This document shows, one piece after another, positions 47,203 through 60,190 of a stretch of 64,000 nt of DNA. Position numbers and translations under genes: made by a program. The first letter of the stretch is position 1; each line of letters opens with the position of its first letter. The DNA is taken from contig VSJF01000001.1 in NCBI GenBank assembly GCA_009739215.1, positions 1,178,001 to 1,242,000 on the forward strand, given 5' to 3'. The notes under the pieces were generated by a model. It did no database searches. It saw nothing but the letters and a program-made list of their open reading frames with translations, and was not told the DNA's origin. Origin of the DNA: Floccularia luteovirens. Taxonomy: Eukaryota > Basidiomycota > Agaricomycetes > Agaricales > Squamanitaceae.

Positions 47203-48351
47203 TCAACATGAGATAACATTGACGTCCTGAGAAGCAGCAGCCTCAAGGAGTGGCTCTGCAGCACAGTCAGTCCATCGAACAAAGGGCGGGTGATTGGTTC
47301 CCCACGATATCCCGAGCTGCTTCAGTGCAGGAAGTGTGCGGGAGTTGATGAACGATATCCAATCAAGAGGTGTTATTTGAACTCTGCGTCCGCTAACAAC
47401 TAGTTCTTGTAGGTTTGGATAGTGTTGTTGAATAGAAACAAGCGTATCAGGGTCAACGTGCATGCCTTTTAGATGCAGATGTCGTAAAGATCGAGAGCTT
47501 GGAGAATCCGGGGAGAAAATAGATCCCTCCGAACGTACCCCTTCCCGCACCTCATAGTGCAACGAGTTGACAGCGCATGACTCTAGAAGAAGCTTGATGT
47601 GTTCATCGAATTGAGCAGACGCCTTGGTTCGTACATACAAGTGGTTAAGAGTTGGTATGCCATACATTAGATTTGGGAGATATCCATTGATAATATCCAC
47701 ATTATCAAGGATCAGATTAGTAAGTGAGAGGGTCGAGGGTATTGAGGGAGGAATAATGTCAAGTTCGATCCTTGTTAAATGCAAATTCTTGAGGTTTGAA
47801 AACTTTAGCATCATATTTTCATCCCACTCCAACGAAGGGCAGGAGGCAATAGCATCTCGCAAGAGACTTCCATCAACATGGATATCGGTGACCGCTTCTG
47901 GATCCCCTAAAGCGTTCAAGAACCTCTCTGCATGCACTGCTAAGTGTCCACCTAAAGCGATTGACCGAAGACCTTGAATTCCAAGAATAAACCTGAGGCT
48001 GGCTATGTCTTTTGCCGAGAGGGCATAATCAAGATCGTATGTGTTTGTCACCATCGGGCGGAGATCAATTCCTTTGAGTAGAGATAGTAGTGAGGGGTTT
48101 TCCGTCAACGTCCGCGAAAGAAGGGAACATGAGCGAAATGAGTACAAGGCAGGACTCGAATATAGCCTCTTTCTAATATGAAAGAGCCACCCGGGTGAAA
48201 CAGCTGCAAGACGAATGAGATCCTGAGGCCACCAGTGGTCATTACTATAAAGAATAGAGGGAATGAGATCTTCGATGAAATGATATGAGTGTGTTGGAGA
48301 CATGACTCGGTGAGTTTTATTGTTGCTGTCGGAAGAAATAGATGAGCTCAA
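47203..48351 (-). CDS. F-box-like / leucine-rich protein
   Basis: A single exon of 382 codons starting MSSSISSDSNNKTHRVMSPT. An F-box-like helical segment at about residues 24-75 has IEDLIPSILYSND, DLIRLAAVSPGWLFHIRKRL and SFRSCSLLSRTL. The remainder has irregular leucine-rich spacing (LKNLHLTRIELDIIPPS, LTNLILDNVDIING, RSLRHLHLKGMHVDPDTL, LQELVVSGRRVQI). Such proteins often serve as substrate receptors of SCF ubiquitin ligases and are greatly expanded in Agaricomycetes. The motif is weak, so the F-box call is tentative. Being intronless is unusual for this window. Confidence 0.65.
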   Translation of the reverse strand: MSSSISSDSNNKTHRVMSPTHSYHFIEDLIPSILYSNDHWWPQDLIRLAAVSPGWLFHIRKRLYSSPALYSFRSCSLLSRTLTENPSLLSLLKGIDLRPMVTNTYDLDYALSAKDIASLRFILGIQGLRSIALGGHLAVHAERFLNALGDPEAVTDIHVDGSLLRDAIASCPSLEWDENMMLKFSNLKNLHLTRIELDIIPPSIPSTLSLTNLILDNVDIINGYLPNLMYGIPTLNHLYVRTKASAQFDEHIKLLLESCAVNSLHYEVREGVRSEGSIFSPDSPSSRSLRHLHLKGMHVDPDTLVSIQQHYPNLQELVVSGRRVQITPLDWISFINSRTLPALKQLGISWGTNHPPFVRWTDCAAEPLLEAAASQDVNVISC

Positions 48352-49040
48352 CCGCGATGGAAGATGCTACACGTACAACCTAATTGGATTGATGAATTTG
48401 GCTGGATCGCCGAGGACCACTTCTTGATATCTAGAAGTGCGCCATTAAGATTTTTGCTGGTACATATACCTGAGGCTTGAGGAAGAATGATATTGCTTAT
48501 GAAATGCGATGCAAAGTTCCCACAAACACGGAGTTTCATGTTGGTTGTTATATACACTGATACACTTACATAAACCGTCATCATGTATTAGCCGTTCACT
48601 TATCCCATCAACACAACAGTGCCCGACTGCCCGGCTGTGATGCATGTATCCCAAGATGATTTGCTAACCTTTAATGTCTAAAATGTTATCCGCCAGGTTC
48701 AAATTCTGAAGTCTACTTATAGACCCTGGACAAACCAGTTGACTTCTTATCATCAGGGACCCAGACAGGCGAACATAATTCTTTCCGCACGCCCTGATAG
48801 GACCATATGGTGTGTGGTTCTGTTTCAACACACTAACATTCTGTAACCCCATCGCAGCTAATACATGTGCACATCATTTTTTAATACTATAACATTATCT
48901 TAGTTCATGACTGCAAGGCGTATTTATAGTATTGAGCCCCCGTCACATATTCCTTCTTATCAAAATTCAAATGTCGTTTATATATGTGGTGGATCAAGAA
49001 CCAATGACTTGTAGCCGCACTCTTATTTTCGTCCCAGACC
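48352..49040 (-). other. Spacer with possible relic of a leucine-rich-repeat gene
   Basis: In this 689-bp gap the minus strand holds two open frames, 48664-48852 (with ISRLQNLNLADNILDIKG) and 48348-48584 (with NLNGALLDIKKWSSAIQPNS). They could be joined by an intron starting GTTAGC. They look like LRR or F-box-type protein fragments, but no start or full domain is visible. The right end also serves as the promoter of the transporter gene. Confidence 0.25.
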
Positions 49041-51038
49041 ATGGATTCTGTCAAAGAAGTTTGGGAGAAAAACAGCCCCCCACCTTCCTCCGGTGTTGTA
49101 CCTGCGCAAGACGGTCCATCTTTCACGAAAGAAGCCGAAGATGTCTTTGTGGAGCGACCTGGGCAGGATTTTCACTACAAGACGTTGAGTTGGCAGGTAA
49201 TCGTGCCCGTGAATTACATTGCAACATGACATACTGAACGGATTGTGGAAAGTTTGTCAGTTTGCTGATGATAGCTGAGATCGTTAGCAACGGAATGCTC
49301 TCTCTGCCTTCGGCTCTTGCTGTCGTTGGTAATTAATCTGCACGGTTTTCTTGGTTTATTGAAACTGATGTCAAGATCTTACCAGGTATTGTACCAGCCG
49401 TAATTCTAGTAATTTTTAGTTTTTTCTATGGCATTCAGTCTACTGATACTCCAATAGATCATCTTTTTGGGGATTTTTGGTCTATTCACTGCAAAGTTAT
49501 TGATTGACTTCAAATTAAATCATCCAAATGTTCACAATATGTAATAACCATTTCACCCATAAGGCAATTAACAACGCTCAGACTCGTTTTTTAGGGGTGA
49601 CGCTGGATACATCATCGGTGGACCTATTGCTAGGGAGATCCTGTCATTGGGTACTGTCATTTTTGCTATATGCGCAACGGTATGTACATGTGCTCTTGTT
49701 TATATCTGTGATTATCATTCCATATTTTGTAGGGTTCAGAACTTCTATCCGGTCAACAAGCATTATTAACTCTCAGTGATAATGGCTTGTGTGGCATTCT
49801 ATTACTTCTAATATTTTCCGCGAGTACATTCTTGGTTTCTCTTCCACGCACTCTCGATCGCCTGAGCTGGCTGGGACTTTTCAGCACAGCTGGAATCACA
49901 CTTTCGGGAGTTGTCGCCATGATAGGAGCCGGGATAAACCCTACTCCCAACCGGGTCATTAATGCCACAGTATCTACCAATTTTTACCAAGCTTTCCTTG
50001 CCATTACGAATCCGGTATGTACATATTCATGATAAAGGATCTTCTTCGGGTTTAACCATATCCGCAGGTGTTTTCATATGCAGGTGACTGATTTCGACTG
50101 TCATTCAGCTAATTACTAATATTTTGACAGGGCATTTCATGTACGAAACTTCTTCTGATAAAAGTTGTTATATCTGAGATTTGATTGTTTCCACAGGTTT
50201 TTCATCCTTATATCTGAGATGCGTAGACCACAGGACGCAATGAAGGTAGCCGTTTTAAATGCCGTTTCAACCGCTTCTTTTGCTGATCATATTCATAGGC
50301 TGCATGGTGCTTACAAGGCTTCGCGACTGCCTTTTATATACTGTTCTCTATCGTTATGTAGGTCTGCAGTATGTAATCTTATCACAAAATACTAACCACA
50401 TGTTAAACCAGGTATGTTTACATTGGTAGTGAAATTCAATCTCTAGCTTTGCTGTCCTTGCCACCGAAATGGGCCAAGGCAAGCTTCGGGATTGCTTTTG
50501 CCAATTTCTTAATGTGAGCCCTTCCATGCACATAGATCCCACATATTGAAACGGAACCCCAGTGCTGGTGGCCTGTATGCACATACTGCAGCTAAGCTGA
50601 TTTTCGTTCGGATTTTTCGGCACACACGGCATATATATTCGCACACTCTCCTTGGATGGTCTGTGTGGATTGGACTTTGTTTCGCAGCAGTCGCTATTGC
50701 TTTTATTTTCGTCGTTGCGGTTCCAATTTTTGCGTATATCATTGGAATTTCGGCTGCGGTGTTCGCATCTTGGTATACGTATGGTCTTGCCGGCTTTTTC
50801 TGGATTCACGACGCACGGATGGAAGGGAACCAGGTGCACTGGACAAAACGCCGCATTCCTCTTATCCTAGCGCTTTTGACTATTTTGGCAGGTGCCTTTA
50901 TTTGCGTTGCAGGAACATACGTATCTATAAAAGTAAGTGGTTTAATTTCAAAGCATAGGACTATAACTCATATATGCCCCTTAGCTGATCGTATCCGCTT
51001 ATCAACAAGGCATAGTAGGGAAACCATTCACCTGTTGA
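49041..51038 (+). CDS. Amino-acid transporter, AAAP (Aa_trans) family
   Basis: Starts MDSVKEVWEKNSPPPSSGVV, then a cytosolic tail leading to the first membrane segments: EIVSNGMLSLPSALAVVG, then further helices such as CGILLLLIFSASTFLVSLPR, FSTAGITLSGVVAMIGAGIN and FFILISEMRRPQDAMKA. Later helices include GWSVWIGLCFAAVAIAFIFV and IPLILALLTILAGAFICVAG. The short last exon ends GIVGKPFTC. About eleven helices and the proline/glutamate signature (EMRRPQDAMKA) match fungal neutral amino-acid permeases of the MTR type. It likely imports neutral or aromatic amino acids at the plasma membrane; substrate is inference. About nine small exons are joined by GT-AG introns. Confidence 0.82.
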
Positions 51039-51372
51039 GTTTATATATATTACAAAATGCAATTCTCTGTTATATTATTACGAGGCTTGTCCTGACAAGC
51101 TTTCCGTTAATTTTACACATAGCAACTTTGATCAGTTATGTTTAGTTTCACCAGAATCAATCAATGAAAATTTACTTAGTCCCATTCCACGAAAGTTCTT
51201 AAATAATGATGATTACGTGATCACAAAGTAAAAGGTATCAAATGTTATAACACAACCAATTCAGATAAGTTAACGGAGTCCACAGATTACGCGTTCACGC
51301 GACTGCTGCGTGCTGTTGCTGTTGAAAAGCGCTCGACAGATTACCGGGCGTTTCCTGACCGACGACCTCCAT
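51039..51372. promoter_or_regulatory. Spacer, transporter 3' end / acyltransferase promoter
   Basis: A 334-bp AT-rich gap between two plus-strand genes. It contains the transporter trailer and the promoter and leader of the acyltransferase. Confidence 0.4.
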
Positions 51373-52904
51373 ATGCCTACCTCGAGACCATTCACCCTCC
51401 CTATCTCTGGTCGTTCCCCCCAGACATGGAGACAGACAGTACATGCAGTTCTATTCTGTATCCTATTCAACTTTGGCTGTCTCATGATCCACGGTACTCA
51501 ACTTACCGTTTTGCTACCTCTGAATTTACTTCCCTTTCCTTGGTCAAAAAGGCTATATTACGAAGGCATCCGTTACACTAAGGGGTCCTTCGGGTATCTG
51601 ATGAGTATGTCATTCATCAAACTCCCATGAATTGTCATAATGATAGCGTCGGCCCAAACAGTTCTTATGAGTCAATGGTTTGCACCCACTAAACTTGTCA
51701 TCACTTTTGAGAATGACGGCAAAGGGAAGTTTACTCCAGAAGAGATTGAACAGGTAGTTGTTAGGAATAAGTCTGGGGAGATTGTGTCACTGGATCTGCC
51801 AACGAAGTTCGTGCTCATTGCTAATCATCAGGTGCGATACCTTTGAAATTTATGCTACATCACGAAATTATGACCTTTGACAGATTTATGCCGACTGGTG
51901 GTATGGGTGGTGCTTTACTTATTTTATGAGCCCGCGAGGAGTACATCGACATGTCTACATTACCCTCAAAAAGAGTCTTCGATGGGTTCCCATTGTCGGT
52001 TGGGTGAGGTTCCTTCTCAATTGCTCAAATACACGTCTGTTAAATTTCTCTTCAACAAAAAAATAGGGGATGCAGTTCTATAAGTTCATATTCCTTGCGC
52101 GATCTTGGGCGTCAGACCGCCTTCAACTAGCAACAGACCTTGCGTCTCTGGGTAAAACCGCTGAAAGTGAAGACAAGCCCTTCTGTTTTATTCTATATCC
52201 GGAGGGGACCTTGGTGAGCGAAAATACAAGGCCTATTAGCAAGAAATTTGCGGATAAAATGGGGATTGTGCGAATATTCTGACCTACAACGCATGTCGAT
52301 GTATGGCTGACTGTTTTGATTAGGAAGACTTGAAACATATTCTACTTCCCAGGTCCACTGGTCTACATTACACCTTGCGTTCCTTGGCACCCCGGATCCA
52401 AGATTTGAAGTTATTAGACGTGACCGTCGTCTACCCAGGTAGGTTATCCGAAATTCTGAAAGGCCTGGCTTTGCGCTGACCTTGAAGGTAGGTATACCAC
52501 CAATGGGTTACGGCCAATCCTATTACACGCTACGATCTATTTTTCTGGATGGGATACCTCCACCATTGATCCATATGCATCTCAGACTCTTCGATGTTCA
52601 GAGTGAGGTTCCGATTGGGCGTATATCAATCCCTTCGAAGGGAAAAGTGAACACACGAACCCAAGAGGTTGATATTCCAGAGACGGAGAAGGACACATTC
52701 AATCTATGGTTGAGAGAACTCTGGCAGGACAAGGACACATCAATCACGAAATTTCACGAAACTGGGCGATTAGATAATGTTGATTCGAAAAATCCGGTCA
52801 TTCATATTCCCCTCAAGTTGCAGCGTATTTGGGAAATCCTCGATGCATTCTGCTTCTTTATACCGGCCGCTGTTGTATACTTCTGGAGAAGGCTAATCCA
52901 ATAA
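51373..52904 (+). CDS. Lysophospholipid / 1-acylglycerol-3-phosphate acyltransferase
   Basis: First ATG gives MPTSRPFTLPISGRSPQTWR and a membrane segment (VLFCILFNFGCLMIHGTQ). The PlsC domain has the catalytic HX4D box in FVLIANHQIYADWWYGW, MSPRGVHRHVYITLKKSLRW, and the acceptor motif ILYPEGTLVSENTRP. Further on are ILLPRSTGLHYTLRSLAP and a second membrane segment near the C-terminus (AFCFFIPAAVVYFWRRLIQ). The layout resembles Cst26/Psi1 and mammalian LCLAT1, which re-acylate lysophosphatidylinositol or lysophosphatidate in the ER. The exact substrate is not readable from sequence. Five introns are needed, all with normal borders. Confidence 0.85.
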
Positions 52905-52980
52905 TTCCAGGCGGGATATCTACTGTGAAAATCTTTCATTTAAGTAATACTTTTGAATATATGGATGTGCAATATCCCGA

Positions 52981-53411
52981 CTAGCCAGAGAATTGAGCCT
53001 GTTCCCTCTTCTGCTCGATTTGTTTGACCATGAAGAGACTTGTGTCCAAAAAGCGTTCCACACAATTTGCCAAACAACTTTCTTCACTACGAGAGAAACG
53101 TGTTGAAGGGGTTCCAGTTATGCACCTGGAGAGAATATAAACGTTTGATGGAATGGAGACGGGTGCTACGTACTTTTCCCAGCACATGCTCGTGAAGTTG
53201 TGAATGGAGGAATGCAGCCTTGCCTGATGAGAACAGTCAGAAAACGGCAAGTCAGATGCAGGAAATAAGGGCGCTAGTGGACCTGAGCTTGTTCTGCTTC
53301 CAAGAAGGTTGCAAGTTCCTTCTATAGAAGAGACGGGGATCAGAAAGTGCGGAGTCAGTAGTAGTGACAGGAATAATATACCTGTGTTGCTTCGTCGAAT
53401 TTGTCTGCCAT
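52981..53411 (-). CDS. TIM8: Mitochondrial import chaperone subunit Tim8
   Basis: Spliced exons give MADKFDEATQ, KELATFLEAEQAQ, AALHSSIHNFTSMCWEK and CITGTPSTRFSRSEESCLANC, then CVERFLDTSLFMVKQIEQKRE, ending AQFSG. The twin CX3C motifs (CWEKC and CLANC) define small Tim proteins, and the sequence matches Tim8. With Tim13 it escorts hydrophobic inner-membrane precursors such as Tim23 through the intermembrane space. The protein is under 90 residues from four exons, too short to see in a single frame. It converges on the acyltransferase gene with 76 bp between stops. Confidence 0.9.
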
Positions 53412-53908
53412 GGTAAGTAAATAGCAAAGCTGAAAAAGTTTTTGAAATTGGACAGAGTGCCTGCTGACGTAATATGAACATTGTTTAACGCAAAAATAAT
53501 AAATAAATTTCATGATATCATTTCTTGTTTTTGACAGTTATTTTCATAGTCGATACGTCGAGCTCAAAATAGGACAGCTACTTGAACATCTTCTGGCAGT
53601 CTTCGCTGGGTAATGTCTCGACGTTTAGCTCTACTACCCTTCTGTTGATTTTACCCCGTTTCCGACTCGTTTTGTAATATCAAGACCCTTGAATCGACCT
53701 TTGTGTCTCTCCCAAGAGATCGCGTCTGTCATTTTGCTGTAAGTTACGGCACTCGAGTTTGCTGTCCTAACACTTTTCTACAGGTACACGTGAGATCCTT
53801 TCTCAATAGTCTCACCCTTCAGAAAAAATTTTGTCTGTGATTGCAAGTGTCATCCAGGGTGTCTTGCCTCGTTTAGTCTGTGCTTGCCTCGTGTTCGCAC
53901 CTTCCTTC
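53412..53908. promoter_or_regulatory. Divergent promoter, TIM8 / second Ies1-like gene
   Basis: A 497-bp gap between outward-facing starts, CT-rich toward the Ies1-like gene (53.63-53.83 kb). It contains possible 5' leader introns. No separate gene was found. Confidence 0.45.
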
Positions 53909-55731
53909 ATGGCCTCCACCTCAAAGTCTCTGTCAACACAGAAAAGCCCTCCTGCGTGGCCTCCAGATCCTATCCCACCGTTAGCTCTTTTGTCTTTGAA
54001 CTTTATTCCTGCTGATAGGTCCTGCTGTTAGTGTGGGCTATCTCAGCCGCAAGGCATTGCCAATCAAGCGAAATGACGCCGAACCTTTGACGCGCGAGGA
54101 CCTGCAATTTGATCTCTTGCACTGTATCTTTTCAGATCCAAACGCTGTGTTTTCCAACCCAACCCCTAACAAATCCACAGCTAAAAGCACTTTTCAAGAG
54201 TTATATGTGTCTTCACTCTATAATTCCAGCAAATGCTCTAAAGTCCTCAAAGATAAAATGATTGAGACGCCTGCATTTTCTATAGAATTGGCCAAAATCT
54301 CCCTTCTCACAAATGTCGGCCGCATAAATACCACTATGGCCTGTGAGTGCTATTTACGTCTACTCTTCATAATCGACTATTTCAATTGGCACACAGTTTT
54401 TCCAGAAATGAAAACGGCCTTAAGAACTTACCACCCAGTCCCGTCATTACAGAAGACGGATGGGAACGCACAAGATGCTCCTCGCATCAAAAATTGTTTG
54501 AAAGCTGCACTCCTTCCATCGGAGTTCAAGTCAGTTCCTCCGTCGACTCCGGAGGAAATTCTCGAAAAGAGTGTAAGCGCGCTACAGCAATCTGTCTGTC
54601 AAGAAAATTTTGTAAGGAGAACTTTCTATATAAGCGAGCAGGGCAGCGTCCACCCACTAGTGTTGTGAACCTCATTTTTGTTCTAGCCAATCACGCGGCT
54701 GTAAGGTTGGATCAGCCCCTATTCCATTTTCTGGACTGACTACTTGATTACAGCCGCTTGCGAGCGTCCATTTTGATGGAACCCTCAACTTCTTGGACCT
54801 TTTCCTACCTAATAAGAGATTCTCATCGGCCGACCGAGCCCGTACCTTTCTCTGGTTTATGTTCTACTATTTAGAGAGTCCAGATTTACCGAATCCCTTT
54901 GATGATGACTATTCACGTCATAATACAGGAAAGGCACCTCTGCTCCGTCAACTCAGCTATGCAGAGCTAGCAAACGAAAACGTCGATACCCCTGAAGAAA
55001 TCGAATGGGGCAGGATGATGTCGAACCAGAGAAATGCCTTTCTGCAGAGGCTTGTTTCATCTATTGAATATGAAAAAAAGGCGAAAATATCTGCGCCTCA
55101 CTTTGTCTCGGGTTGGTGGGGAGCTCTATGCAGTGTATTGTTGACCTGAAGATGACCGAGCAGCTGTTCCTGAGCCCCAACAAAACCGGTCCATGCGGCA
55201 ACATCAAGGACATGTTGCCCAAGTCAAGGAAGAAGGGGCATTCCTATATTATGTTCCTAGTAAAGAAGCCGCGCCTTCACGGCCGGGAAACAAAGGTAAA
55301 ATAATGAAAACATTCAACTCATACATGCGCTCAGGCACAATACAGATCTGCAGAATCAGCCACAGCCCACCATACAAGCACATAAGAGTGAACGGTCTAT
55401 GCTTGAACGTATGATCTTCCCGCGATCAATAAACAAGTATACTGAAAACATGCAAAAATTACCTAGACGCTTGGCATATCGTTTCGAACACAGATCCCTT
55501 GCAAGACTCTGACGAAGAAATTCTTGATGAACATGTTCGGCTAGATTACAGTAAGCATATTCCAGTTTGTATGGGTTTTGAATAACTCCGTATTGTAGCC
55601 CGTCGCCTAGACGTGATCACGCGACTTCGAGGGCGGCCTCCAACACCTGAACTTGATCCGAATGACCGAGGCAATATGAGAAGTACAAGTAGGGATCGGA
55701 ACCGGGGCACCGAACGCAAAAATCGATCTTG
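53909..55731 (+). CDS. Ies1-like INO80 complex subunit, copy B
   Basis: Start MASTSKSLSTQKSPPAWPPD was chosen by analogy with copy A. A GTTAGC...GTTAG intron joins it to VGYLSRKALPIKRNDAEPLT. Conserved blocks are REDLQFDLLHCIF, LTNVGRINTTMA spliced to FFPEMKTALRTYHPVPSLQK, DAPRIKNCLKAALL, GQRPPTSVVNLIFVLANHA, FLDLFLPNKRFSSADRARTF and HAWHIVSNTDPLQDSDEEI. The end is RLRGRPPTPELDPNDRG...RNRGTERKNRS. The intron after INTTM lies at the same site and phase as in copy A. Copy B lacks most of the lysine-rich region of copy A. No stop or frameshift is needed, so both copies look functional. Confidence 0.78.
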
Positions 55732-56001
55732 AATTGTTGGTAGGGAGAAACATTGTTATAAACACATCTAATTAGTCAGATATATCTAGTCCAGTATCCT
55801 CGCTTTCATGTTTTCTTGCTTTCGGGTTTTCATGTTTTCTTATTTGCCCCATAGAAGAAATTGCTTTGACAACTGCAATCCACTACAATAAATAAATAAA
55901 AGACATATTCTCAAATACCGAAGGGAGTAGACTCCAAAGAGGAAAATTGAAAAATGAACACAGGGAGTCCGAAATTAGTTGTATGACAAATGGGTCCTTG
56001 A

Positions 56002-57149
56002 TCAAAATCCACCAGCCATTGCTAAGACTGGGTGTTCAAAACCCAGACGGCTTCGAAGCGGCGTAAGATCTGCTGGGGCACTGTGTCGTTTCTTTCTCAA
56101 AGTATTATCTTCAATCGGAGAACCTTTGCTTATTTCGCGACCGATGAATGGGTGGTCCGATGGCGTAACTCTTCTCCTGAGAGTCAAGAGCATGTCGTGA
56201 GAACAGCGCTCTCGAGAACCAAGGGCCTGCAAGTTTGATTCAGATAACTCATTCGGCGAAATATTCCTCGTTCTTGGAACAACCAGAGTTGTTACTTGTA
56301 TGTTCGGATCGATCGACAAAGGCGAAACTGGGGGAGCGAAAGTGGAACTAATAGGTTTCCTCGCGGGCATCTTGAGCCTACCAACACTGACAGGCAACCT
56401 TGGGCGATTGTCGTCATGTGAATTGGCAAAACCAACAGCGCTGGCCCGGCTACACATTCTAGCGGTAATTTGGTCAAGGGAAGGAAGTAGGCATGGGGTT
56501 CGCTTCTTTGGGGTAAGAGAGAGGCTTTCACGATCACCAGGACGGCGGAAGTCTACTTGTTCTACCCAAGGTTTGCATAGTGGTACTTGTTTATGTTCTG
56601 AATTATCAATGGAGTCTAGATGTGAAAGAGGTGACATGAGGCCAGGAGAAGGGAGGCTGTAATGGAATATAGCCGGGGATTCTGGAGGCGTCTTTGGTGT
56701 GCATGTTGCTGATGGTGAGGGCGGTGCGAGCACTTTAGAAAGGAAAATCGCACGGCGTTCAGCTACAAGAATATGTTTAGCCCTGGTTCATATAGCAGTT
56801 TTCCACGCATACCTTGCTTATTTTTATGTGCTTTGAGAGCAATTTCTTTACGTAGGTTGATATCTTTTCTACACGCAGCTGACAAGTTGCGCTCCCTCGT
56901 AGCTCTGAGCAAGGCGGAGAATTGACCTTTATCAAGACCTTTGCTAAGTACTGTTGTAGGTGATTGTGGTTTATTAAAAAACAAGTTTGTTGGGGGAGGT
57001 GTTAGATGTTGAGTCCTGAACCCATCATCCTCTATGTCCAAGGGCGACGTAGAAAAAGTAAAAGGAGAGCAAGGTTCTATCATTGGCTCTTCTGGAGGAG
57101 GTGGAGATACTGAAATGCGAGGAAGGGGAGTGGATGAAACACTATCCAT
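56002..57149 (-). CDS. Uncharacterised Ser/Pro-rich protein
   Basis: Two exons: MDSVSSTPLPRISVSPPPPE with KGQFSALLRATRERNLSAAC and RKDINLRKEIALKAHKNKQ, spliced to AERRAIFLSKVLAPPSPSAT. The body is rich in Ser, Pro and Arg and probably disordered, with SP/TP sites that could be phosphorylated. The most ordered part is the basic helix around RKDINLRKEIALKAHKNKQ and AERRAIFLSKVL. It ends HPVLAMAGGF. I do not recognise the family. Both halves are open over long stretches and the splice site is standard, so the gene is probably real. Confidence 0.65.
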
Positions 57150-57444
57150 TTGAAGAAACGAAGGTGTATGGATGAATGAAATAAGATGAAAATTGTGTTA
57201 CAGTGACCTGCACCAAAAAATGAAAGGATGAACGATTAAGAAGTGGAAAAGGGAAGAACAGGACGATAGAAAGTGGATGTGAGAAGATAGTTATACTTAT
57301 GTTATTAAGTCTGTGGTGTCTCCACGCATTGGTAAGCACACTTGGCCATGGTAACACTGCCTTATCTTCTCTTAATTCAGTCTCCCCCATATCCTATATG
57401 GCAACTATGCCCATCTTTTGTCTACAGATATACTTCAATGTTTA

Positions 57445-58738
<1,294 letters not shown>

Positions 58739-58865
58739 GAAAGTGAAAGAAAACTTCAAGACTTATATGACTCGACATGAAATCAAGCTATAATTACACA
58801 TTAATGGGGTTATCAGATAAAAATCTAGATTGTTTACAATTAAAAAATGTTAATTGAATTTGAAA

Positions 58866-59942
58866 TCACCATTTCTGTCTCGACTCTTGCAACCCGCGCG
58901 CAAGCTTTTCTTTGTCCTTTAAACCAAATCGTTGGAAGTTGTCAAATGACGACCCTGCAGTTATATATGCGTCTCCATTTATTAACCCTTCCATCGTCAC
59001 TTTTATGTATCGATCTAAAGGCATCCAGAGTTTGGAGAGCCTTTCTGTTGTTCCATATGCTAAAAAGCAAGTTTATTACCAGATGGGACAAATGTATATT
59101 TAGTTCCACTCTTACGGTCATGTAATTCGGACTCTACAAGGCTGTATTGAATGTAATTAGCATTTCCAACGATGTGAACAGTAGATATTTCAGCTAACGG
59201 TGGGATTATTTCCATAACATCGACATTGGTCCCTTGCAGCTGCACACGTAACGATAACGCGAAGCTATGTAAGGCAGCGTTCGAGGCTGAATAGTTTGGA
59301 ACCCATGGGCCAGGGACTAGTGCGAAACCGGATGTAACAGGTATAAATGAGCACAAACGACCCTTTGCCTTGTATCCCGTGAGCCCCACTTCATTAATAA
59401 GGAAATCGTAACAAACTTACCCCAAGTCTAAGAAAATGTGGCAATATATAGGAAATCATCGGAACAACAGACGTATAATTTATATTGAATTCACTGGTTA
59501 TATCTGGAAAAAAATCCGCATACGCTAACACCCAAATATACTGCTAACATAGAGGGACTTACCGTCAATCCTTAAAGAGGTGGTCTCGTCTTTGAAGAAA
59601 AACTCGTGTTGTATCCCTGCACAGAATATCACAGCATCTAACTAGCATGTTAAAATAATTAGTGACGAGAATGACGTTGTTCTTTAATGAACTTACTTCC
59701 GGGTATTTCCTCAAAATTCTTTCCACTGCCTCTTTCAGTTGATCCTTATTAGCGTCCAAATCCATTTGGAAGGTCTCAAGACTAGAATTCTTAAGTTGCT
59801 CCAAACGATCAAGGCGTCGACCTGTAGCAATGACGACAGGCCGACTCGCAAGTTTGGCAATACTGAGAGCTAGGGCCCTGCCTATTCCTGACGTTGCCCC
59901 CGTTACGAGAATACATTTGCAATGGTCGATACTAGGCATCAC
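58866..59942 (-). CDS. Short-chain dehydrogenase/reductase with altered active site
   Basis: Starts MMPSIDHCKCILVTGATSGI with the TGxxxGIG cofactor motif, then VVIATGRRLDRLEQL, and spliced LDAVIFCAGIQHEFFFKDE (NAG-like CAG). Next is FNINYTSVVPMISYILPHFL, followed by LCSFIPVTSGFALVPGPWVP with the catalytic Ser. The active-site motif reads YSASNAALHSF: Tyr is present but the usual Lys four residues on is Asn (codon 59279-59281). The end is FQRFGLKDKEKLARGLQESR and QKW. It resembles DltE-type SDRs. With Lys replaced the normal proton relay may not work, so it may be a weak enzyme or a cofactor-binding protein. Confidence 0.82.
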
Positions 59943-60190
59943 TGTTATGGTCGTGACGATAGTTCGTTGGATACAACCGAGGTGATTGATCCCATCCCGT
60001 AGCTGTATATATTAATTTTATGCGTTCTTGTACTCAGGGTGTGCATAAATAATCTATAAGAATGCAATTGAGAGTTGGTCTCCACACCCAGGGCATAAAC
60101 TTATACCGTTGTGTGTGGTGGAAAAGAAGATTGCTTATGTAATGAAATATTGTGTTTATTAATTACTGTCCAGTTCCTCCTCTGCGGACT

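Noticed and set aside
55799..55845. Short direct repeat (TTTCATGTTTTCTT twice)
   Set aside because: Only two copies of a T-rich 14-mer in a 3' spacer; too little to call a repeat element.
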